Source: Ephydatia muelleri
Taxonomy: Eukaryota > Porifera > Demospongiae > Spongillida > Spongillidae
NCBI GenBank assembly: GCA_013339895.1
Contig: JABACO010000024.1
Span: forward strand, 1,054,001-1,118,000
Direction: 5' to 3'
DNA: 64,000 nt
Positions 23,009-34,262 of this stretch are shown one piece after another. The notes beneath the pieces were generated by a model. The model was not told where the DNA came from and made no database searches. It saw nothing but the letters and a program-made list of their open reading frames with translations. Position 1 is the stretch's first letter; each line of letters opens with the position of its first letter. Made by a program: the position numbers and the translations under genes.

Positions 23009-23035
23009 AAAACTGATATACTTATAATTTCAATG

Positions 23036-23041
23036 AATAAA
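23036..23041 (+). promoter_or_regulatory. Polyadenylation signal AATAAA
   Basis: Perfect hexamer about 25 bases after the end of the Ala/Pro-rich reading frame, on the same strand. Confidence 0.4.
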
Positions 23042-23125
23042 TTTTGTAACCTCCCTCCCTTTGAAAATTGAATTTGTGACCACGTATAAAGACGCGCTAC
23101 TACGACAGAGGGAAAAACTTATGAA

Positions 23126-23410
23126 ACAAGTAAATAAAAACATTCTCTAAAGAGAAAGTTGTTGGTATATAGGATTGACCAATGGTGGTGTAAAAAGCAC
23201 AGAAACAAGAGTGACAGAAATGTGACTGGAAAATTGAAATAGGCCTATATTTAGCACACTAACGTTATAGCAGTACATACCGAGTAATGGGCTAAATATA
23301 GGGCTATTTCAATTTTCCAGTCAAATCTTGTTTCTGTGCTTTTTACACCACCATTGGTCAATCCTATATACCAATAACTTTCTCATTAGAGAATGTTGTT
23401 ATTTACTTGT
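23126..23410. mobile_element. Foldback MITE with ~120-bp arms
   Basis: Arms 23126-23255 and 23291-23410 are inverted copies, starting ACAAGTAAATAA and including GGATTGACCAATGGTGGTGT without mismatch. The left arm has about 10 extra bases. The loop is about 35 bp. No coding capacity. Clear target-site duplication not seen. Confidence 0.85.
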
Positions 23411-23459
23411 ATAAATTATATTCACAAACAGTAATTTACTAAATGCTAAAACACGTAGC

Positions 23460-23639
23460 TATTATTGTTATTATTCATTTTTATTCATTATTACAAAAAC
23501 TAAAAGTGCAAACTATTATTCCCTAAGGCACACTTAAGAGTGGGGGAGCTCCATGACCAGGATGGCTCTGGCAATGGAACGAACCAGGGCCATATTCAAC
23601 AGACAGTAAATTTATGGCACAACTGCTGATTTAGGGGTC
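23460..23639 (-). pseudogene. Decayed family-2 tail, partial copy of the 7985-8340 module
   Basis: Shares ATTCCCTAAGGCACA and GGATGGCTCTGGCAATGGAA with 7985-8340 and 37820-38200. On the minus strand these encode the ALVRSIARAIL end of family 2. Cut short where host-unit sequence (CACATGGTAGGATCA) begins. Confidence 0.6.
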
Positions 23640-25006
23640 ACATGGTAGGATCAACAGATACACTCTCAGGCTAGACAACCTGGAGAGAGATTATCTTTAT
23701 TGATGTCATGTGTCCATTGTACATGTAATGACATTTGAGGTTTAGATGACCACATGTACCCTTTGGCGATCACTGCACCCTACCTTAAGCAAGTACATGC
23801 ATTCACAACACATGAATCGCACATCTAATTGTTTTCTGATCACATTTGGTAAGACACTGCTAGGCACTCAAAATAGTGGCATGGAGCCACAATAAATGGC
23901 AAGGTGCTGTGCTACAACTAGCTAAGGTGAACACTGCATGTATTCTATTACATCACTAATGTGTGCACTGTGTCAGGAGTAAGTCACTCATTAGCTGATG
24001 GCATTCAGTGCATTGGGTGTTTTGTTTCCAGGAGATCAGGTCATGGTCAAATCTTGTTATCAAGATGGATGTGTGACTTACATGTAGTTTTATTGGCTAC
24101 ATCATGGTCAGGTGGGTATGGAGGTGCACTGCATACTAATGACATCTACCTCTGAATGCATCATACACCATATACCAGAGTTGGACTGGGGACCAGACCA
24201 AAGTAACCAAGACATAAATGGTGACAGGCTTCTATGATATGCATGTAGCTATGCTGGGTCAGCCTGGATCTTCAGACTTAGGCAAACATGGACCACCTTA
24301 GTTGAGACTCTCTGGGCTGCATCGTTTCCACTACATCACTGTCGTGATGATGCTCAATTGCCACTCAGTAAGACATGCTGTGTGTCATACAATGCACCAC
24401 ATGCAATGACGTTTACCCCACATGACTTGTAGCGTAGTGTTCGGTGTGGGCTATGTTATCATTGTTGCTAAAGAAAATTGCAATAAAAGATAGAAGTAAA
24501 GGATATGCCAGGTACATAATGATTTATGGAAAGCAGAGAGGCATCATGCCAATATTCATATCAATATGTGTTGGTTTTCTAATATGCATGTTGGCTCACA
24601 TAAAAAAACAAGAACCCTTACTATACGAAACAGAAACATGAAAAAACTATCGTACAGTGAAGATCAATGTTCCAAGTGGTATGGATGGATAAAATGAAGG
24701 AACTTGAAGCCTGTACGGAACCAAATTAATTTGCTCCAGTCCATGTCATCAGTGGTTACTTTCATCAAACAGATCTTCATACAGCATATCAATGTACAAC
24801 AGTGTTGCATAATTGAATCTCAAATTATAAGTGGATACCAGTGTATGGTTTAGTAGCTAATATAAATAGCCACCGAGCAATGTTTTGTGCTGTTGACACT
24901 TTGTCTAACTATTGCCCACCAGCAGTAATACATGTACATGTGTGACCATCTCATGGAGTCAGAGATGAGTTCACATTCTTGCGAGTTGGGCTGTTTGGTG
25001 TGCTAG

Positions 25007-25195
25007 TCGCTGGTTAACATGTTGAACATGACGTCACCCCTGGGCAAGGATTGGAGAGGGCTTGCTGACTAGATAGGCTTCACCTACAAGATGATAACGA
25101 TACTGCAAACTCAAGAGTCACCCATGATGTCCTATTTGAAGAGTGGGATGTATTTGGAAGGTCCGGGCAGGGGTGCTTTGATGTGATCAATAAAA
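25007..25195 (+). pseudogene. Death-domain-like segment, copy 2 (broken)
   Basis: Reads ...KDWRGLAD, an in-frame TAG, IGFTYKMITILQTQESPMMS and LKSG, then a deletion. The stop is the same one seen in several other copies. Confidence 0.45.
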
Positions 25196-26071
25196 TCGGT
25201 AAAGCTATTCTCGTGTTGCCTAGTACAGGTTTGCCAAACTATGAACAGCTTTTCTGGGACAGACCCAGGAACCACATGACATCTGCGATAACCGGGTCCC
25301 ATGATGACTCCTTGGCCAGTACACCTGGGTCTGTCGGGCTTAGTTGAGAGTCAATAGTCTTAATAGCACAGACCATGTCAACATCTGCTTCATTTTCCTC
25401 CCCATCGAAGTAGTTGTCAGGACCACTCGGAAGTCAACTCATGGAGGGATGGCCCCCTCAAACTAAAACACAGGACTAAGTGGGCATGGAGGACTTCAGA
25501 AAGATTTCAAGTTCTTTGTCTACAGTTCATGGGTATTTGTTATATGGTTCCAGGGTAGTGATCCTACGTAGTTTGCAGGTTCCAGTACTGCATATTATAA
25601 ATATAATTACTTGAACATGGACTTATAAGGTTACTAGTGTAGGCAGCATATGCATGCATCATTGAGCTGTGACTGATCAACACATTTTTGCACGCAATAT
25701 TTGACTCATGCATGAATGGTGTAACGGTTGTGTGTGCATGCATGCAAATGAGCACTTGGCGTTCAAAGAGTTAACAATGCTTCAACACCTGTAATGTACA
25801 TGTACTACTCATGGGAGAGCTGGTGGGTAGATGGACTGCTCATAAAGAGGGTAAGAGGAGAAGGTGGGGAGGCCCATGAGAACTGTATGGGCCCCACTTT
25901 GCCTTTAGTCCAGGCCTCACATACTGTACATACATAAATACAGAATACAATTCCACTCAACACGTACATCACGATCCACACACAACTGGAGCAAAAGTAA
26001 TTTATTGAACTGAACTGAAACCCACGTGTGAAAATTTAGGACCCTCAATAATGGTGCTTTATTTACACTAC

Positions 26072-26170
26072 CTTCATAGTATGATTGACAATAGCTCCTG
26101 CTTCAATGAGCGACTTCACTATTTCAAGATGTCCATTGTGACTTGCAACGTCCAGAGGAGTCGCACCAAT
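26072..26170 (-). CDS. Ankyrin exon B, copy 1
   Basis: Minus strand: 33 codons IGATPLDVASHNGHLEIVKS...IEAGAIVNHTMK, acceptor TATTGCAG and donor GTAGTG, both in phase 0. Close to the ankyrin consensus (GATPL, A..NGH, EIVK.LI..GA.VN). Open throughout. Confidence 0.78.
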
Positions 26171-26580
26171 CTGCAATATAAATCCCATCATTACCTCCAG
26201 AGGGTATTACTTCATTCATTATGGTGTGTATATTTGCAAAAACAAATGAATGCTATATTCAATCATCAACACATTCATACACAGAATCAGTTGCCCGATG
26301 GGATTGCACCTATAAAACAAAGACAGCAAGATTTCCTTGCCTCAACATGTTGTATCTGCACACAATATCATCCCCTTTATGTCTCGACTAAAAACTGTAG
26401 ATCTATCTCCCTTTTGTAAACTGCATCCATTTAAATAGGGGAAGTATAAAAGAGTGCATTTAATCGTGCCTCTTGCAGTGCAGTATTTGTACAATCCTTG
26501 TTTTTTTTTTTAGTGTATTGACCATTATCATAACGTTACAGGGAATATACAAAGTATACAAAATGATAACTACACCTACA

Positions 26581-27510
26581 TTACATCACAAATATATAAC
26601 TATAAGAAAGGATAGCAATGGCATTAGCTCGCACAAGGTGAAGATTCAGACGCCCATAGAGTTCAGTAAGGATCACTGACTTTGCCTTTGAGGAGCAAGT
26701 GGTTAAACGCAATGCTAGCTGGGAGATAAAAGCCTCCTTTTCCCAAGCTCTATATGATTCCACCACCAATGGTACACAGACCCAAGCCAGTTCATCACAT
26801 TTGGCATCATTTGAACAGTGTTTTCTTTGCTCAGTGGTCCAAGCAGCTGCACCTGTTGTCACACTGGCTTCCAAAATAATTGAGGGATTAAGCAAGGATG
26901 TGACTGACAGGTTGAAAGCTGCTGACTTGCACAGGACCCAAGCTTGGAGGTAAGGCTCTTTGGATGACAAGAGTCAACAGAAGTACCTCTGAGTTAATTG
27001 CCTCTGATAGTGGTAGAGAAGAATTAAACAAATGAATTGCTGATGCAAGGGGGCGTTGAGACTGGGAACGAAAACAGGAAGAACAAAGCAAGGCATTGTA
27101 TGCTACAGGAGAGTGTTTGTGTGAGGGAACACAGACCCAGCCTAGCCTGATGCCAAGCATGATCAGATGTGTCCACAGCAGCACATTGTGCAAAGCACCT
27201 CATCAAATAGCTCAAAGGCGTTTGTGGTACATAAAGGAGGTGTGGTGCGAGCCAGATGGACAAATTTACAGAAACCTCCACAGACACGAAGGAGGGTAAG
27301 GGCAACATGGGGGTCAACTGCTCCAATATCTTCCAGACCTGACAGAAGTTGTTTAACTGTGGCATATTTTCTAAAGATGAAGACTAAGCCGAAGTCAGCA
27401 TTACCAATAGGAGCTCCCAGGATCTCCCAACACCTGGGCAGAAAGGGCACATTGCAGTCCCCGATGTGTCCAATCCCCCAGACAGCCACCTGGTACTCAT
27501 TGGGTTCCAA
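26581..27510 (-). pseudogene. Family-2 retrotransposon remnant
   Basis: RT C-terminal part (27163-27510: EILGAPIGNADFG, LLRVCGGFCKFVHLA), then frame-broken sequence to 26888, and a nuclease-region frame (26581-26970: AAFNLSVTSLLNPSI, SNDAKCDELAWVCVPLVVES, YGRLNLHLVRANAIAILS). The CCHC/RHN region and the RPAD motif are deleted between the pieces, and the FDVTV position reads FNLSV. Inactive. Confidence 0.78.
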
Positions 27511-27591
27511 GTGTAAACCAAGTTCAATAGAAGGAAACCACTGATAAACTTATTAATAATTATTATTTATAATAATAATACATACACTACA

Positions 27592-27906
27592 TTGAATGAA
27601 GCGGGAGCCAGAAGTGGGTCAGCAGCTGGAAAGGATGAAGTGCACAAGCACAATGCCAATGATGCCAAGTGCACAGAGTTGGGTTGGGTGTGCATACCCT
27701 TGGCAGTAGAGACCTATGGTTGTTGGGGTGTGGAAGCTCAGGGTTCCATTTCTCGGCTGGCTGCCCGTCTGGCTTTGCAGTTGCATTGCAGCAAGTCAAA
27801 GGCCATTACAAGCATCTATCAGAGACTGAACCTCACCTTAGTTCACTGCAATGCCAGAGCCTTGCTATCCCATGCTAGTTTTCAGCATTCAGTGGGCGAG
27901 GGCTGA
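27592..27906 (+). pseudogene. Family-2 retrotransposon tail fragment
   Basis: Plus-strand frame of 104 codons with KHNANDAKCTELGWVCIPLA, ETYGCWGVEAQGSISRLAAR and YQRLNLTLVHCNARALLS. It starts inside the nuclease domain, so it lacks the knuckle and RPAD. Lies between two minus-strand copies; followed by a T-rich tract at 27930-27960. Confidence 0.78.
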
Positions 27907-28024
27907 AAATGTTTTGTGTGTGTGCTTTTCTTTTTTTTTTTTTTTTTTCGTTCGTTTTTTTCCTCTCTTCAATAATAAACATAATAATCACATACACAAC
28001 ACGTAGTTCAAGATAACAGTGTAC

Positions 28025-28500
28025 AAACAATTACACACAAAGTTCATCCACCTGCTGCATAAGGTGGGAGTAGGAACGACTCAGAATGGCACAAGCATTA
28101 GCTCTAATTAGTGAGTGACTGAAGCGACCAAAGAGGTCAGTCAATGCCATAGATTTAGAGGTATTCTCACGAATGGCTAAACGAGTGGCTACTTGTGAGA
28201 AGGCCCATGCACCATTACACTCTACCGCCAGCGGAATTCATTTCCAACTTAGTTCAGCACATTTAGAGTCATTTTGAGTGTGCTTTCTGAGCTCAGCTGC
28301 TCTTGCTGCAGCACCTGAGTACATGCCCGCTTCCGTAATGGTACTAGAATTGAGCGGAGATGCAACAGTGACATCGAAGGCTGCTGAGATGCCGTTGTCC
28401 CAATTGGTGACTAGAATGTCTGCTGGACGGGTCCTTGAACTCTCCTGACCCCAGCCACTACCAACCTCAAGATGTGATGACAAGCCAAATTTGAAATATA
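28025..28500 (-). pseudogene. Family-2 retrotransposon tail fragment
   Basis: Minus strand: VGSGWGQESSRTRPADILVT, NWDNGISAAFDVTVASPL, AAARAAELRKHTQNDSKCAE, and after a stop FSQVATRLAIRENTSKSM, FGRFSHSLIRANACAILSRS. The nuclease pair RPAD...FDVTV is preserved. 5'-truncated just before RPAD. Confidence 0.78.
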
Positions 28501-28586
28501 CAACAAAACACCAGAATAATGAATACATATGACAAAGTTAAACTACAACCTAACTATTAACACTATAGCTACAAGGATATCATACA

Positions 28587-29237
28587 CTAGTGATGGATTG
28601 GGCTAAGGCTTCTTCCCAGGATGGCTCTTGCCACAGCTCTCACCAAGCAGATGTTTAGGCGGCCATATATGTCAGCCAGAACTCTGGACTTGGGGCATGA
28701 AAGGTGGGTAGCTAAGTAGGTAGCCAGTCGAGAGAACATGTGTTGGGCCTTCTTCCCCCAGTTATCATAAGTTTTAACTGCCATTGGTATACACATCCAT
28801 CCCAATTGTCGACACTTTGGGTCATTGGCAGCATGCTTCCTCGTTTCTGCAGACAGGGCTGCCACACCTGCAAATCTACTTGACTCTTTCAAGGAGACTG
28901 GAGTGAGGGGAGAAGTGACTGTGATGCCTAGGGCAGCAGGTTGGCCTCTCTCCCAACCCTCCACAAGGACGTCAAATGGACGAGAGTGATTGTTATCACG
29001 ACACATACCATGTCCTGCTTCCACCCTGACAGACAGGTGTGATAAATCTGCAATGATGTCACGCAATTTGTTGTGTTTGATGACTGTGTCACCACCATGT
29101 TTACAGGCACAGCATGGTGACTAAAGGAGTCGAGAGCAACCCCTGGGCAAAATGGGCACACTGAGGCAAATGAAGTGTCCAACCAGCCACCATCTGACAG
29201 CAGTTTGGAATTCCGGTGAGTGTAGATGCAGATTTAC
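28587..29237 (-). pseudogene. Family-2 retrotransposon remnant
   Basis: A 159-codon minus-strand frame with RDIIADLSHLSVRVEAGHGM, SRPFDVLVEGWERGQPAALG, CRQLGWMCIPMA, YDNWGKKAQHMFSRLA and YGRLNICLVRAVARAILGRS. RPAD is changed to RPFD and FDVTV to LGITV, so the presumed nuclease core is altered. Further upstream frames give CPFCPGVALDSFSHHAVPVN (first part of the knuckle, 29100-29180) and LHLHSPEFQTAVRWWL. Close to the copy at 5373-6211. Truncated at about 29237. Confidence 0.78.
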
Positions 29238-29637
29238 AGTAGCGGTCACAAAAAAGTTATGTTTTTCATTATGCCGTTGGCGTCGCACGGTTATAAAGTT
29301 ACCGTTCACTGCCGTGCCGTTACCGTAACGTTTAAAATAACTTCTATCACTTTATGTGACAACGAACTCCGTGCATTTTGATGCCTATCAATAAACGCCG
29401 TTTTTTGTACACTGTTATATAGACCGCCGTGCCGTTTTAAAGCCATAAGGTGAAGGCTCCTGAGATTGGAAAATGCCTATTTGAAGAAGGATTTGTGAAG
29501 TTCCCGAAAGCCGATGTAATCAGATTCTCTCAAGGCACCATGCGCATGTGAGGTACACGTAGCCTAATTACAAATCACTCTATAATACGGTATTGTGGGT
29601 AAATAGGATATGCAATAGTTTCAAATATACACCAAAT
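29238..29637. other. No gene seen
   Basis: Sequence between a retroelement remnant and gypsy element 2. Short GCCGTTACCGTAACG-type palindromic words near 29270-29330. It may contain the missing 3' LTR of gypsy 2, but no second copy exists in the window to prove it. Confidence 0.35.
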
Positions 29638-31129
29638 TCAGACATCGGGATCTGAGTAGCGTACTGGTTTCTTGATCGTCCGTCCATACCTAGTGATAAT
29701 TGTACTGCGTGTCTGCCCATCACACAGTTGTCTGTCTGGTGTCGCCGTTGTATCTTGGGATAATGGCAATGTTGTTGAGGTTGGTTTCCCAGCTGATCTA
29801 GTGTCACTAGCCTGAGAGTCAGATAATCCAGGAACTGCAGCCGCTACAGCTGATGATCCTTTGTCAACAGAATCAGATAACTGTCCAGGGGCTGCATCTC
29901 CAACAACTGGCCTAGGTACCTGCTGTGGGATCACCTTGTTCCCACTCTGGTAGTCCGTCGTTCCCTTCTCGCTTTCCACTGTTCCCTTTTCAATACGTGT
30001 AGTCGTCATCTGATCTGCATGTCTCTTCCATACCCCTCCCCCATCTGTCTCCATATACCTCCCCCATCTGTAGTATGATTTGCTGCCTAGTTAGATAGTA
30101 CTCTTGCAGGTTGCCACCGAGAATGGCCAGGCCTGTAATCTCTCACTTGACTCTGTTTCCAATATTAAAATTGCGCTCTGCAGCTGCAGACCTTGACAGT
30201 ATCTGTCGAGTGACATTCTTAACCACTGAGTCCCTCAAACTTGGCTTCAAGAGACTGAGTCTGCATCATAGGTCCCTCCCAATCATCAGAGTAGCAGGTG
30301 TTGCTTCTGTGGTGGAGTGCCTAGCGTTTCGGTAGTTCAGTAGGAAACTTGCCAGTCGATGCTGCAGTGTGTGTCCGTCTCCTTTGGATACTCTCAATGC
30401 GTGTTTTAGTGTTTGGACAAAGCGTTCAGCTTGATCATTTGTGGCCGGATGGTACGGGCTAGATCTAACATGCTTGATGTTGTTTAAGCCAGGAATCTTT
30501 CAAAAGTGAACTGAGGCCCATTGTCCGTCACCATTTGTAGTGGGATTCCCCATCGAGCGAAGATGGCACGCAATTCATCTACTGACTTGTCTGTGGTAGT
30601 CTCATTCATTGCCACCACTTCAGGCCACTTTGAATAGGCGTCCACAACAATAAGGAAACTTTCCCCCTAAAATGATCTTGCAAAATCCACGTGGATCCTC
30701 CTCCATGGACCTTCAGGAAATTCCCACGGATGTAGAGGAGTTAGTTTGGGGTTACCCTTCATCATCTGGCACCCTTCGCAGCATTGTGTGTTACACTCAA
30801 TCTCTTTGTCTAATGTGATGCCACCACACATGGGAACGGGCCAATGCCTTCATCTTAACCACACCCAAATGACCCCCATGAAGCTTCTCAAGCACCTTCT
30901 GTTGGTATATTTGTGGGATAACCACTCGAATTCTCCACATCAGGCAACCTTGCTCTGTGGTAAGCTCTTGCCGTTTGTCAAAAAATATCTGCAGGCTGTC
31001 CTCTACAGTTTTGGGCCATCCTGCTTGAACATAAATGAGCACTCTTGACAGTTGGAGATCTCTTCCCATTTCTTTTTTTAAATGCATTGCTGTGATCAGG
31101 AGCAAGTCAATTTGCTGCAAGGCAAACAC
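29638..31129 (-). pseudogene. Gypsy 2 integrase and C-terminal region
   Basis: Integrase zinc region in the 110-codon frame at 30797-31129 (KLHGGHLGVVKMKALARSHV); core in other frames with IVVDAYSKWPEV, VTDNGPQF and YHPATNDQAERFVQTLKH (about 30380-30680); C-terminal frame 29638-30054 ending TRSTIITRYGRTIKKPVRYS, typical of the basic tail of pol. All three catalytic positions (D, D, E) can be seen but stops and shifts separate them. Confidence 0.8.
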
Positions 31130-32554
31130 TTATCAACACCCGAATCCTCATGTGGAACAGGTAGTCTAGACAGGGCGTCAGCATTCGCATGTTGGGTTGT
31201 CCTACGGTACTTAATAGTGTACGAGTATCCTGAAAGGAACACTGCTTGTCGTTGCAACCTGGATGCTGTAGTTGCAGAGATGATTCGTTCAGGACAGAAC
31301 AGGGCAGTCAATGGCTGGTGGTCAGTCACAAGCGTAGAATGATGGCCATACAGATATTGATGGAACCGTTTCACTCCCCATGCAACTGCCAACGCTTCTT
31401 TGTCTATTTGGGCATAGTTATGCTCAGCCGTTGTCAATGTTCGCAAAGCATATGCCACTGGCCTCTCCACTCCATTAGGCATAATGTGAGACAGCACTGC
31501 CCCAAGCCCATATGGGCTTGCATCATATGATAAGGTAAGTGGAAGTTCTGGGTTGAAATGTATCAGTACCAAGTCAGAAGCAATCAGCTGTTTGATTTCT
31601 TCGAAGGCCTTTGCACAGTCTTCTGACCACACCCATTTTGCTTCCTTCTGTAGTAGATGATGTAAGGGTTCCAGCCGTATTGACAGATCGGGAAGAAACC
31701 TATGGTAGTAATTTATCATTCCTAGAAAGGCACGCAGTTGTGAGAGATTGCCAGGAGATGGAGCGTCCACTACTGCCTGGATCTTTTCTGGAGTTTTAAG
31801 CAACCCTTCTCCATCTACCCGATACCCACAATAGATGATCTCCTTCATAAAGAGGGCACACTTCTTCTTATGCAGGGTTAAGTTGTAGCTATCCAGACGG
31901 CTGAGGACCCTTTCCAGCAGTTCTAGGTGCTCCTTATCATTGGCCCCCTGCTACAATGGTGTCATCTATAAGACAAGCTGTTTTTGGAATTCCCTGTAAC
32001 ACTTGTTCTATTGCTCTTTGCCAGATGGCTGGTGCTGAAGCTATTCCAAAGGCTAGACAATTGAATCGGTAAAGTCCCTTCTGTGTGTTGATGGTAAGAA
32101 GTTCCTTAGATGTCTCATCCATCTCTATCTGCAAATAAGCTTGATGAAGATCTATCTTGCTAAAAATACTGCTCCCGCAAAGATGTCTTCATCTCGTGGG
32201 AGTGGATACTTGTCGACATTCAGGGCTGGGTTCAGCGTTACCTTGAAGTCACCACACAGTTGGATAGACCCGTTTGGTTTGGGTACCACAACGATGGGAG
32301 TTGCCCAGTTGCTCCATGTCACTGGAATAATGATTCCTTCTTTTTCCAAGGGTGTCAGTTCGTCTTCAACTTTTGTTCTTAAACTGTAGGGAACTGGCCT
32401 TGCCTTCAGAAATACTGGTTTTGCATGATTCTTGAGGGAAAGATGACCGTTTATCCCCTTCATCACTCCAATGGAATCCTTCACCAGGTTGGGGTATTTG
32501 GACAGCAGCAGCTTCAAATTTCTCTCCCTCTCTACATCTTCTTTTGTTTTCCAC
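31096..32554 (-). pseudogene. Gypsy 2 reverse transcriptase and RNase H
   Basis: RT start (32152-32517): NHAKPVFLKARPVPYSLR, WATPIVVVPKPNGSIQLCGD. Middle (31937-32134): YRFNCLAFGIASAPAIWQR and CLIDDTIVAG, where the usual Tyr before x-D-D is replaced by Leu. RT end and RNase H (31096-31848): YCGYRVDGEGLLKTPEK, FLGMINYYHRFLPDLS, SYDASPYGLGAVLSHI, DKEALAVAWGVKRFHQYLYG and NADALSRLP. Two frame breaks separate the pieces. Confidence 0.85.
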
Positions 32555-32714
32555 TGTTACTGCCTTAATGTAATCTCAGTTGACAGGGATTTCAGCTAGC
32601 CAATTCCTCCCCAGCAATGGTGGTCCAACTCCGTCCGCAACTAGCAGTGGTAGTTTCATGTGACTCCTTCCTTTTTGCACATTCACCGTTATTTGTCCAT
32701 GAGGGTACAATTTC

Positions 32715-33209
32715 TCACCCGTGTAAGTTCTTGAGACAGGCCTTAGATTTGTGGATAGGTAAGTGGGAGAACCGTTCCTGATATATTCGGTAAGGCAGTA
32801 GAGAGACTGCTGCTCCAGTATCGAGATCCATTTTCAAAGACCGACCTTCAATTGAAACCTCAACGTACAAGTGTTTCCCTTCTTTCCATTGTTCTATTCC
32901 CAGTGCATGTACCTCTCCGCAGTTTACTGTCTCTTCTTCCTCTGTACTGTCTTGTCCTTCCAGTGTTTTAACAGCTCCTCTGCTTGCACCATGCTTAAGC
33001 TCTCTTTTCTTTGTTCTGCATGCCCTCTCAATGTGACCCCGCTTCTTATAGTACTTACACTGTTCATTAATAAACCTGCACTGTTGAGAGTTGTGGTTAC
33101 CACCGCAACGGTAGTAGTTGTCGCGGTAGACGGTGTACTTATCGTGCATCAGTCTCATGAAACTGTGCCGCATCTTTCGCAGCTCTTTCAGCCATCTCAG
33201 CTTCATCAA
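32715..33209 (-). pseudogene. Gypsy 2 zinc knuckles and aspartic protease
   Basis: One 164-codon frame: two degenerate knuckles (YYRCGGNHNSQQC and CKYYKKRGHIERAC, each lacking one Cys), then LYVEVSIEGRSLKMDLDTGA with the DTGA active-site loop and AAVSLLPYRIYQERF. Protease would mature the polyprotein. The frame ends at a break near the RT start. Confidence 0.82.
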
Positions 33210-33257
33210 CAGCTACTTTGAAAGTTAAGTCTTGACAGGATGCGTCGTTGCCGCATA

Positions 33258-33521
33258 CTAGCCTGTCTCTGTGAGGGTGTCCGACAAACTTGCTCCAAAA
33301 TCACAGTGTTCAGCGAGCTTCTGTATTACGGCAACGTATGACTTAATTGTTACTCCTTCCATCTGATTCCGCTTATGGAAACGGAAACGTTCCGCAATTA
33401 CAATTGGTTTAGGAACCAAGTGCGCGGTGAGAGCGTCCGTCAACTGCTTGTAAATACAGGCTGCTGGTTTATTAGGAGCCATTAATGCGCGTAGCAACCA
33501 ATACGTGTCTCTTCCAATCAT
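33258..33521 (-). pseudogene. Gypsy 2 gag fragment
   Basis: An 87-codon frame with DTYWLLRALMAPNKPAACIY, LTDALTAHLVPKPIVIAERF, RFHKRNQMEGVTIKSYVAVI and LAEHCDFGASLSDTL. This matches the capsid C-terminal part of gypsy gag proteins. The N-terminus is lost at the junction with G-rich DNA. Confidence 0.75.
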
Positions 33522-33540
33522 AGGCGTAGAGTTTTATTTA

Positions 33541-34262
33541 GACCGGGGGGAGGGGGGGGGGGGGGGGGCTGGGTATATACAGCGTCATTGTGACGTTAGG
33601 GGGGGGGGGGGGGGGGGGGGTTAAGGCTATGACGCAGACGCTAAGAAAAATTTATTGTCCGCAAGTTTTGCGAAACATCTAGCTTGCAAGCAGCGTTGTC
33701 TTGACTCTAGTGGCCAGTGGCGTAGCGTGAGTGTTGTGCGCCCGGGGACATAATGCACTACTGGCGCCCGCGGGGGGAGGGGGGGTCTGTCGGCTTCTGG
33801 CCCGGGGGGGGGAGGGTGCTGTCGGCTTGTGGCCCGGGGGGGGGGGGGGGTGTACCTAGCGGAAAAGAGGGAAGGGGAGGAGCCTTGCGTTTGTGAGTTC
33901 TCGTTGACGCGATTATTAATTATCTCTCGTCTATTTTGGCGCCCCCTCAACCCTGCGCCCGGGGACATATGTCCCCCCCCCCCCCCCCCCCCCCTGCCCC
34001 CCCTCGCTACGCCACTGCTAGTGGCAGCAGTTATGTCTATTCAGACTACACTTTTCGGAGGAGTATTGAAAGATGTGCAACACATTTACAAGGTGCCACG
34101 AGACGCGTACGAAAAGTTTATTGAGTATGACCAGAGATCATATATTAGATAATATATGATCTCTGGTATGACGTTAAGGGGGGGGGGGGTTAATATGTTA
34201 ACGTCACAATGACGCTAATTTTTCCAAAAGTAGTTTGGACAAGCCCCCTTAGGGGGTGGGAA
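33541..34262. mobile_element. Inverted-repeat element with G-rich tracts, host of a hAT MITE
   Basis: AGCGTCATTGTGACGTTA near 33582-33599 is inverted at 34201-34218, each next to a G/C homopolymer. A palindrome of 38 bp (34130-34167, ACCAGAGATCATATAT arms) lies inside. Borders are not fixed; no target duplication identified. No coding content. Confidence 0.5.
33715..34017. mobile_element. hAT MITE with perfect 8-bp TSD
   Basis: Termini CAGTGGCGTAGCG and CGCTACGCCACTG (inverted). CTAGTGGC is duplicated exactly at 33707-33714 and 34018-34025. CAGNG termini with an 8-bp duplication define hAT elements. Interior is G- and C-rich (CGCCCGGGGACATA on both sides). 303 bp, no coding. Confidence 0.9.

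Larger units (their letters stand above)
23640..26460. repeat. Host tandem unit, second block
   Basis: Landmarks: CACATGGTAGGATCA, GGACTGGGGACCA, the death-domain-like segment at 25007, CACACCTG then exon B at 26072, and AATCAGTTGCCC near the end. Exon A is absent here. Between 25200 and 25560 the sequence is not shared with other units, and I see no gene in it. Confidence 0.75.
29638..33530 (-). mobile_element. Ty3/gypsy-like element 2 (no LTR seen)
   Basis: Minus-strand gag, knuckles, protease, reverse transcriptase, RNase H and integrase occur in the Ty3/gypsy order. The gag start is cut off by the GC-rich insert region at about 33530. No direct repeats flank the coding part. Sequence is unlike gypsy 1 and gypsy 3. 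Confidence 0.85.

Noticed and set aside
27919-27957. Poly-T tract as evidence of a minus-strand poly(A) tail
   Set aside because: The neighbouring retrotransposon fragment is on the plus strand, and other family copies end in TTA-rich tracts rather than poly(A).
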